DNA of 50,179 bases from Fomitopsis serialis (Eukaryota; Basidiomycota; Agaricomycetes; Polyporales; Fomitopsidaceae), in contig NW_025955249.1 of the NCBI RefSeq assembly GCF_022376445.1, positions 1 through 50,179 on the forward strand, given 5' to 3'. The notes beneath the pieces were generated by a model. The model had not been told where the DNA came from. It ran no database searches and was given only the letters and a program-made list of their open reading frames with translations. Positions 43,410 through 50,179 of this stretch are shown here, one piece after another. The first letter of the stretch is position 1. Each line of letters starts with the position of its first letter. A program made the position numbers and the translations under genes.

Positions 43410-46004
43410 TCAAAGCAGCTCATGCAGCGCTCGATCATATTGATGCGGCATATGCGAGCTGAGCATGTCTCCCGCGAAGACGACCTGATCGAAGGCCCGC
43501 GGCACGTCGAGGACCTCAAATAGCCGCACCTTGTCCCCGCCCTTCGTGGGCTGCCCTTCAGCGTCGCGGAGACGGTGAGCGGGATGTAGGTCGCCGTCGC
43601 GCATCGCCCAGAGGACGCGCCCCGGAGGGAACAACTGCGTCATGTGCATGTTGGCTTCCAGCGTCTTGCGCATAGCGAGGAACTGCAATGCACATAATGG
43701 TCAGCGCACACATATATCGTAAAGAGTTACTATATTACGCACCCACTCCTCGTATCCTTCTTTCCCGTACCCGGCTTTCCACCTCAGCGCGCGCTTCGTG
43801 ACCTTCGAGTAGCCTTCGCCATGTTGATCCTCTGCTTTGCACAGCCAGGCCGCGCATCGTGTGAGGTCTCGTACACTCCCGAGCGAAAGGCGAGAAATGA
43901 TGTCGGTCGAGTAAACGAAAGACACGATCAGCCCAGAGTCGGCCGCTATCTTTCCGAGAGCAGGAGTAGTCAAGCAAGGAGGGGCTAGGCAGTACGCCGA
44001 TACCATACGCCGCCGGGGGAGTCCGGAGTATTGATGTGTGAGACGGGTGTATGGGTTTGCCCACATCTATATTAGACGCATTGGTCCTTAGATGAGACTC
44101 TAAGACCGGCATTGTTTACTCACTAGTGCAAGAAGGGCTGCGACGCCTGCCCCGAGACTGTGACCGCATAGGACAAGCGCTTGAACATGCAAATGTCAGC
44201 ACGCATGCGTAAGGTTGATTGTCATAGACCTACAGTAGCCACGATTCCGTTTGAGCGCATCGCGAACTGCAACATGCACAGGTTTCCCGGGAGCGCCCAT
44301 CGCTCTCGCCATCTTGAGTATGCCGCCATGGACAAGATAAGTGGTAGTTTCGGAATCTTTCCGTTCACGGGGTTTGTGCGTTTCGTCTCCCAAGGATGAA
44401 GTAGGAAATTCCTGTCGGGGTTTCGTCTTTGGCGGAGGCGTCGAGATGTCGATCGGAAACGACCCAGGGATGCTCTCCAATTCCTCGTCAAACTCGCTCC
44501 AGACGTCCGCATCTTCCTCTGCCAGATCTGCCATTCGCCCTTTGCCTGTGCGCTTGGCTCGCGTTGGCGAGGGAGGAAAGGAGTGGAGCTCGAACGGCGT
44601 TGGTTCGCAGGTTAGATCGACTGCGACTTCGTTGAGGCTCATCGTTCCGCGGATGACAAGCACGACTTCACGGCGGACGTGGTCGGTCAGCACCCAGAAG
44701 CGAGGCATCATGTTCTCGGACCCAACAAAGGCAGTCGGTGGTCGCACGGAGGGCAGAGACTCGGACACACCACTGGCCGAAGCTCCCTGCTATGCAGGAG
44801 AGGGTTAGGAGCGGGTTAGAAGAATGCCAGTAAACAAGCGCACCGAAGAGTCATCCGGGGTATGCGGGTGTGATTTGGCGTAATTCATGAAAATTTCATG
44901 ATCATGTCGTCCTAGGAGGACGCTCCACCACGAGTATGACGGTTTGCCGGGGACTGACTGTGTTTCATCAACGGTCACCTTGTGATGTCTGTCCTTGACT
45001 TCCTCCTCCGATGCGTTCACTGCATGTTCGAGTTTGAGCTCTTCCTGCTTCTTCTCGGTGACGCCAGATCCTAGCCCGGACTCAGGCCAAGGGGATACAC
45101 CGAAGAAGAGGAGGCTTGGTCCACCGTAGCCGCCTAGAACGAGTTTCGACAAACGTCGAAGAGTTTGCTTGGTCGCTTTCATTTGGTGTGTATTAGAAAG
45201 GTCCGCGGAATACGTCCTCGAGCCTGCGAGCGGCGAGTTGCTTGGAGTAGACGTGGGTGCTTCCCCAATATCTGCTGTCACGATTTGGCCACCGTGACTT
45301 GGATAGACCACGTCGGACATTACGCGAACTTCAGATATCTTGCGTTCTCTGGGGCGCTCAGGAGTGTCTACAGAGTTCCGTCGCGTTTGCACTTCGTCAT
45401 GAACGGGAATCTCCCGCAACACCTGGAACCATCGCCGTTCCTGATACTCGCTGGTGACGCCTTGCAATGTCGCCCAGCCCATGAGAGCCTTCGCTATCTT
45501 GACCACTCCGTATCGCTCCTCCGGTAGTCCATCTCTATCCGCAGGCTCAGACCATTCCCTCCGAACTAGCTGGACAAAACTAGCCAGCGAAAAACTAGCC
45601 TCGTCACTGCCAGGGAATATAGTCGTGAGCGAAGACAGTGTAGAATGCGCAGCGATCAGAGAGGTAGAAGTAAGAGATTCTCCAAAAGGATCGGTGCGAG
45701 AGCAAGCGACTCGATTGCAGATATTGCTGTAGAGACCGCACCGCCTAATATTTCACCGGCCCCAATGCTGCCGCCGAAGAGAGCACGGTCGACCACGGTC
45801 CCAGTCAAGCCTACAGCAGTTGACGCGACGCCCCGTGTGATAGAGAACTGTAATCAATTTCTTTAGTATGCGTGATACGATGGAAGCTCTGCAGAAACGT
45901 ACGCCGAGCTTTGTACCCGCTTTGGCGGCGGAGAAGCCCAACATTGTCGTCGTCGACGCGACGTCAAGCCCCATACGGCTCCATTTATCCCATTTTGAAG
46001 ACAT
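43410..46004 (-). CDS. Class 3 lipase (diacylglycerol lipase-like); one frame break
   Basis: Predicted sn-1 acylglycerol lipase. The start at 46004 gives MSSKWDKWSRMGLDVASTTT, then after an intron FSITRGVASTAVGLTGTVVD, glycine/alanine-rich and membrane-associating. Next are FPGSDEASFSLASFVQLVRR and YGVVKIAKALMGWATLQGV. The lipase core has PRFWVLTDHVRREVVLVIRG and TMSLNEVAVDLTCEPTPF, then a polar insert, TTTYLVHGGILKMARAMG, and the catalytic elbow VLCGHSLGAGVAALLAL (Ser codon near 44157). Downstream lie APPCLTTPALGKIAADSGLI, DIISRLSLGSVRDLTR and, in the last exon, DMLSSHMPHQYDRALHELL, where the His may be catalytic. The frame breaks at about 45682: one extra base in a CC run (plus strand) restores ILLGESLTSTSLIAAHS. 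Short introns near 44170-44225 and 43690-43745 are well formed. Confidence 0.85.
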
Positions 46005-46411
46005 TGTCAAGGATGCGTAGGCATGAAGTGGGCCGCTTCAACGTTAAGTTGGTGGTATCAGTTCAAGGGTCCCTCATGTCGATGTCACCTTCAACTGCAC
46101 AACACGACCGACTGGCACACGACAGCCACAACCAAGCAGCCACATCGCCCAACCATGTGATTCTCGCCGGCGAAGAGCGCTTAAGTTTAGCCGGTAAGTA
46201 CCGCCACCAAACCGCCACTGCCACTGCCAGTGGTTGTCAACTCTTGCTCAATATGGAAATCCGTCCTGCCGCGCGTTTGTCGCCCTTGTAACTAAACCTG
46301 ACCGTCGATGTTCTGCCACTCGAGTGCCGGTGGCTCAAGCTAACTTCTTTGTATCTTCGCATCAAAGCCCTTTCCTTCAAGCTTCGTAGCATCGACTCCG
46401 TATTGGGCTTC
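46005..46411. promoter_or_regulatory. Shared upstream region of the lipase and dynamin-family genes
   Basis: Divergent starts are 407 bases apart. The interval contains the short repeat accgccaccaaaccgccactgccactgccag near 46201-46232, a CCGCCA/CTGCCA-rich stretch that might bind a regulator. No gene-like frame is present. Promoter function is inferred from position. Confidence 0.35.
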
Positions 46412-49400
46412 ATGTCTGGTCGCGATGTCAATCTGTCGTCCGAGAGCGGCTACGCGCGCCGCCGGAAGCTGTTGCTCACACTGACAAAGGAACTACGAGC
46501 TATTGGGTAAGTCTCCTAGTACTGGAATAATACCTTCGTCCGAGAGGACGTTCCGAGCTTTCCGCTATCACCAGATGTTCAATAGATGAGTCTGACACTG
46601 GATTGGTAGGGCACATGCGCATTTGGATCTACCGCGCATCGTCGTCATTGGTAATCAAAGTGCGGGCAAATCCAGCTTGATAGAAGCCATATCCGGGGTT
46701 TGATCTTTTCTCTACCTGGTCCATCATATACTCGACGCTCACAGCGTTGTGCATAGATTAAAGTGCCACGCGATGCGGGCACATGCACTCGTTGTCCGAT
46801 GGAATGCCGACTTCTATCATCGGACAAACCATGGTCGTGTCAAATATCCATACGGTGGAGGTTCATTCGGATGGCAGACGCAGGAACAACGTCGAGGAGG
46901 TTCCTTTTGGCGCCGTACTGACAGAGAAAGCCGAAGTTGAAATGATGCTCAGGCGTGCTCAAGCCGCCGTGTTGAATGCTGAAATACCCCCGAGTCGATT
47001 TCTCGTCATGGATACAGCCAAACTAAACGACGTGCAACCTCAAGGTTCCTCAAATTCTGTACCGTTCTCTCAAAACGTAGTCTGCGTCGACATCTCGGGT
47101 CCCGACCTAACTGATCTGTCCTTTGTTGACCTCCCCGGTAAGCAGGCTATGTCAGTGGCTTTCCTAGGAACCAGTGGCTAATAGCCAACTTAGGAATCAT
47201 ACAGAATGCTGACCAGAATGTTGTTCTCTCTGTTGAGCGCATGGTTCGGACATACATATCTGGCACATGCTTGATCGTGGTTGCATTGCCTATGAGTGGT
47301 ATGTCCCACTGCACTTCGCACAGGAGTAATGACACAATGATGATATCTCGCCTCTCAGATGATATCGAGAATCAACGAGCTCTCAGACTTGCTCGTGAGG
47401 CGGACCGGGACGGTTCGCGAACAATAGGTATGTGCATAAACCTGGCTTGAATTTGGAACCTCACGTTGTACGTTCCCTACCAGGCGTGATGACCAAACCT
47501 GATACCCTCGGCGCCGGCTCTATCAAGGCAAAACAGCTTTGGCTCGACATCCTTGAAGGGCGAGCTCAATCGCATCGTCTTCGCCACGGCTACTACTGTA
47601 CACGCCAGCCCGACGATGCAGAACGCTCTGCTGGAATCACATTTGCAGAGGCACGTGAAGCAGAGGTGCAATTTTTCGCGGACATGGCACCGTGGAACAC
47701 CTCTGTGGAACAGAAACGTTTCGGGACTAACAACCTAGTGAGGTATCTTAGCGGCATGTTGACCGACATCATCAATAGCGTGTAAGTGCATCGTCGTTTC
47801 CTTGAAATATACGTGAAGCTTGCTAAAATAACTCCGCACAGTATACCTAAGCTCCAACGGGATGTCGACGATAAGCTCGCTGCCTGCTACACGGAACTGA
47901 AGAGCATGCCACAGCAGATAACCGGCGAACAGACGTCATACGTGCTCCGCCTTCTCACATTGTTCTATCGGGACGTTCACTCATACGTTGATGGCGGACC
48001 ACGTACCGAGTGCCTAGTACAGAAGAATAGGCAGGAATACGAGAACCTCAAGCGTGCCATCCACTCGACCGCTCCAAGATTTATACCGTTGTTGTCGGCC
48101 GAGGATGCACCTGCGAATTCAAGTTCCGACCCCGCCGACTAGTCAATGTAGACAGTGAAGATGAGGAACCAACAAAGACAGACACGGATCATGGGACGCG
48201 TACCGAAGCCATGTATTTGAGCGATATGCGCCTCCACATCCAGAGGTGCGTCTGCCGGATTGTGTGGTCATTCAATTCAAGTCTGAGAAACGTTCCGTGT
48301 TACTCAGATCCACGACGCGCGAGCTCCCATTCAACGTTCCGTATCCCGCGAAGACGGCACTCATTAGATCCTTTCAAGCAACATGGGAGCAAGCAAGCAT
48401 AGATTGCTTCGAGCGCATTCAGAGGTATTTCAGATACATACTTTCGCAGCTGATACGTTCGCCGATTTGGACGTTTCAAGAAACTCGAAAGCACGGTTGA
48501 GTATGTGCACTGTTCTCGATGTTTGTTACCAGTGATTGATTCATAACGATGATAGCGCCGCTATCACGGATTTACTAGGTGCTCGCCGCACTGGCGACAC
48601 TCGAGCAGATCGTAACCCTGCTCAAGTTTGAGAGTACGCCCTTCACCCAGAAACCATTATCTATCAATACGACGGCAAAGACGCTCGCGCGTTACAAGGA
48701 CATACGTGAGGGTAAGATTCGCAATGATGTGCATCGCTTGCCCGGGGTCGACTTAGCTCCTCTGGGGAACCCATCCGATGCCGAGGGGAACCACATACGT
48801 GAGTACTATGCTCACTCATTCTTGCTATTGATGTTCCTAACCTACGTGCCCATGCAGCTGGAAATCCGTTCGCACAGCTTGTGCCAAAACCTACAAGTTA
48901 TCTGTCCCATCCACTGCGGCCGAGTACTCCGATCCCGGCTAGGGTGAACTTTGGTGGGGATTTGGCGGCTGCTGCCAACAGACCCGAAGCAGGTAACTCC
49001 GTTCCTTCGCTGTTGTCCGTGAACAGGCAAGGGCATCCTCAAGGCAGGTCAGTAGACCTGGAAGGGCAGTCTGCGCATGGACATCCGAGTCTTGCGAGGG
49101 AGTCTCAGCAACAGCCGCCAATTTCAAGTCGCCAGTGCAAGCGACTTCTGCCCAAGGTAAGTCAGAGCGGTCTCGCTGACGAGATCAATATACTGGCAGC
49201 ATTGACGATTTACAACAAATAATAGAATTCGCACGAACTGCATTCCACTTCGGTGATGGGGGCAGTGGCGCGACCCTGTTCGGAGTGACTTCCGAGACCT
49301 CTAATCCAAACCTTCAGTGGTGGTCCGTCTCCAGGATTTGTCGGATTCAGTCCAAAATCAAGTGCAAGCGGGACGGTATTTGGCGCCCCTGGCTCTCAGC

Positions 49401-49920
49401 GACCGCCGATTTCATCGGCTCTTTTCTCCTCTGACGGTCCTGAGCGGGTACGACTGGAAGCGGAGGCTCTTTCGGCATTGGCGAAGCTAGGCTACACTGG
49501 ACTTACTGCGGATGATTTGGGAAAGCTCCATCCGCCCGACGAGTATGAGGAAGAACTGAACGTCATGGCGGAAGTGCGAGCCTACTTTCAGGTTTCTTAC
49601 AAGGTACGTTCCCCGCGCTAACGCGTCACTTGATGGGCGGCCTCTGAATCCTTTCGTAGCGCATCATCGACTACATCCCTCTTGCCATCGACCATACGTT
49701 CCTCTTCGCTTTTGCTGAAGCTCTACAACCGCATCTCATCGAGGACCTGGCACTCGGGAAGCCTGATGCTGCGGCTCGTTGTGCGACGTACCTCGTTGAA
49801 GACCTCGATATCGTTACCCGCAGACAAGAGTTGATAGGGAGGAAGACGAGCCTGAAGAAGGCGAGGATGGAGCTGATGAATGCGTCCCTCGCCGGTGTCG
49901 ACCTATCCGCACCATCGTGA
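46412..49920 (+). CDS. Dynamin-family GTPase (Mx/Vps1-like, fungal clade); frame breaks
   Basis: Large GTPase that polymerises on membranes. Start ATG 46412, MSGRDVNLSSESGYARRRKL. After an intron comes the G1 loop VVIGNQSAGKSSLIEAISG (about 46640-46700), then PRDAGTCTRCPMECRL, the G3 motif FVDLPG (about 47122-47139), the G4 motif VMTKPDTLG (about 47488-47514) and YLSGMLTDIINS. The stalk follows (YVLRLLTLFYRDVHSYVDGG, TTRELPFNVPYPAKTALIRS, ATLEQIVTLLKFESTPFTQ). A Pro/Ser/Gln-rich stretch encoded at about 48860-49160 precedes the GTPase effector domain (PDEYEEELNVMAEVRAYFQV, RIIDYIPLAIDHTFLFAFAE), which ends at TGA 49918-49920. Frames break near 46855 (one missing G), 48460, and 48650-48670 (apparently one extra A). 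No PH domain is seen. Confidence 0.88.
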
Positions 49921-50077
49921 GTCACTGGTAAAAGACTGCCATCTAACGGTCTCAGTTATCGAATCATGTGTATTCCGAACTGCACACCTGCCGCATCACT
50001 TGTTTCACCAATTGTATAGTATATTCCTGAATCATGTATTGAACGTCTGATTCATCCGTAAGCAGTACGCATATGTA

Positions 50078-50101
50078 GGGGCCTGCCATGTCAGAGGCCC
50101 C
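50078..50101. repeat. Short perfect hairpin downstream of the dynamin gene
   Basis: ggggcct (50078-50084) and aggcccc (50095-50101) are 7-base reverse complements around a 10-base loop. The hairpin is GC-rich and lies about 160 bases past the stop. It may fold in the 3' untranslated region or be incidental. It is followed by more C/T-rich sequence. Confidence 0.6.
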
Positions 50102-50179
50102 CTCCGTGTGTGATATGAGAATACGTTTTTCACGCCCATCTTTGACGTCGACTGCGGGGGGAAAGTCCTTTGCAAACGA

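Noticed and set aside
1..50179. Possible biosynthetic gene cluster, suggested by the 2-oxoglutarate oxygenase, antiporter and glycosidase at the left end.
   Set aside because: No synthase, cyclase, NRPS/PKS, P450 or transferase is nearby, and the remaining genes are housekeeping.

Overview
The window is a gene-dense piece of a filamentous basidiomycete genome, most likely an agaricomycete. Genes are cut by many short introns of about 45 to 70 bases with GT...AG ends, intergenic gaps are short, and the conserved proteins (Sec63, Rab escort protein, Ric8, Med10, RNA polymerase III largest subunit, proteasome alpha subunit) are eukaryotic and fungal in character. No rRNA, tRNA, CRISPR or intact transposon was recognised.

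Layout, left to right: the 3' part of a GH3 glycosidase (+); a multi-pass membrane protein (-); a 2-oxoglutarate/Fe(II) oxygenase (-); a 2.6 kb stretch with only weak coding candidates; a cation/proton antiporter (-); cyclin-like gene 1 (+); SEC63 (-) head-to-head with a coilin-like protein (+); cyclin-like gene 2 (-); a 2 kb stretch holding an apparently overlooked small-exon gene (+); two unrecognised proteins (21921-23311 - and 23742-25163 +); a Rab escort protein (-) head-to-head with an NSR1/nucleolin-like RNA-binding protein (+); RIC8 (-); MED10 (-) head-to-head with a small putative mitochondrial protein (+); proteasome alpha subunit (-) head-to-head with RNA polymerase III subunit RPC1 (+); cyclin-like gene 3 (-); a class 3 lipase (-) head-to-head with a dynamin-family GTPase (+).

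Most identified genes are housekeeping: rRNA and small RNA production (RPC1, NSR1-like, coilin-like), transcription (MED10), secretion and trafficking (SEC63, Rab escort, dynamin), signalling (RIC8) and protein turnover (proteasome). They are not an operon or a biosynthetic cluster. The features most worth attention are three paralogous cyclin-like genes sharing a GPYPxY signature within 30 kb, a fungal coilin-like protein, a hidden multi-exon gene near 20.4-21.5 kb, and a long inverted repeat in a SEC63 intron.

Caution on sequence quality: several conserved genes (RPC1 above all, also the lipase, dynamin and Rab escort genes) change reading frame without an intron while protein similarity continues. 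Most breaks are repaired by one extra base next to a short homopolymer. This looks like uncorrected sequencing or assembly error, though decay of RPC1 cannot be excluded. All family assignments come from recognising motifs by eye; no database search was run.
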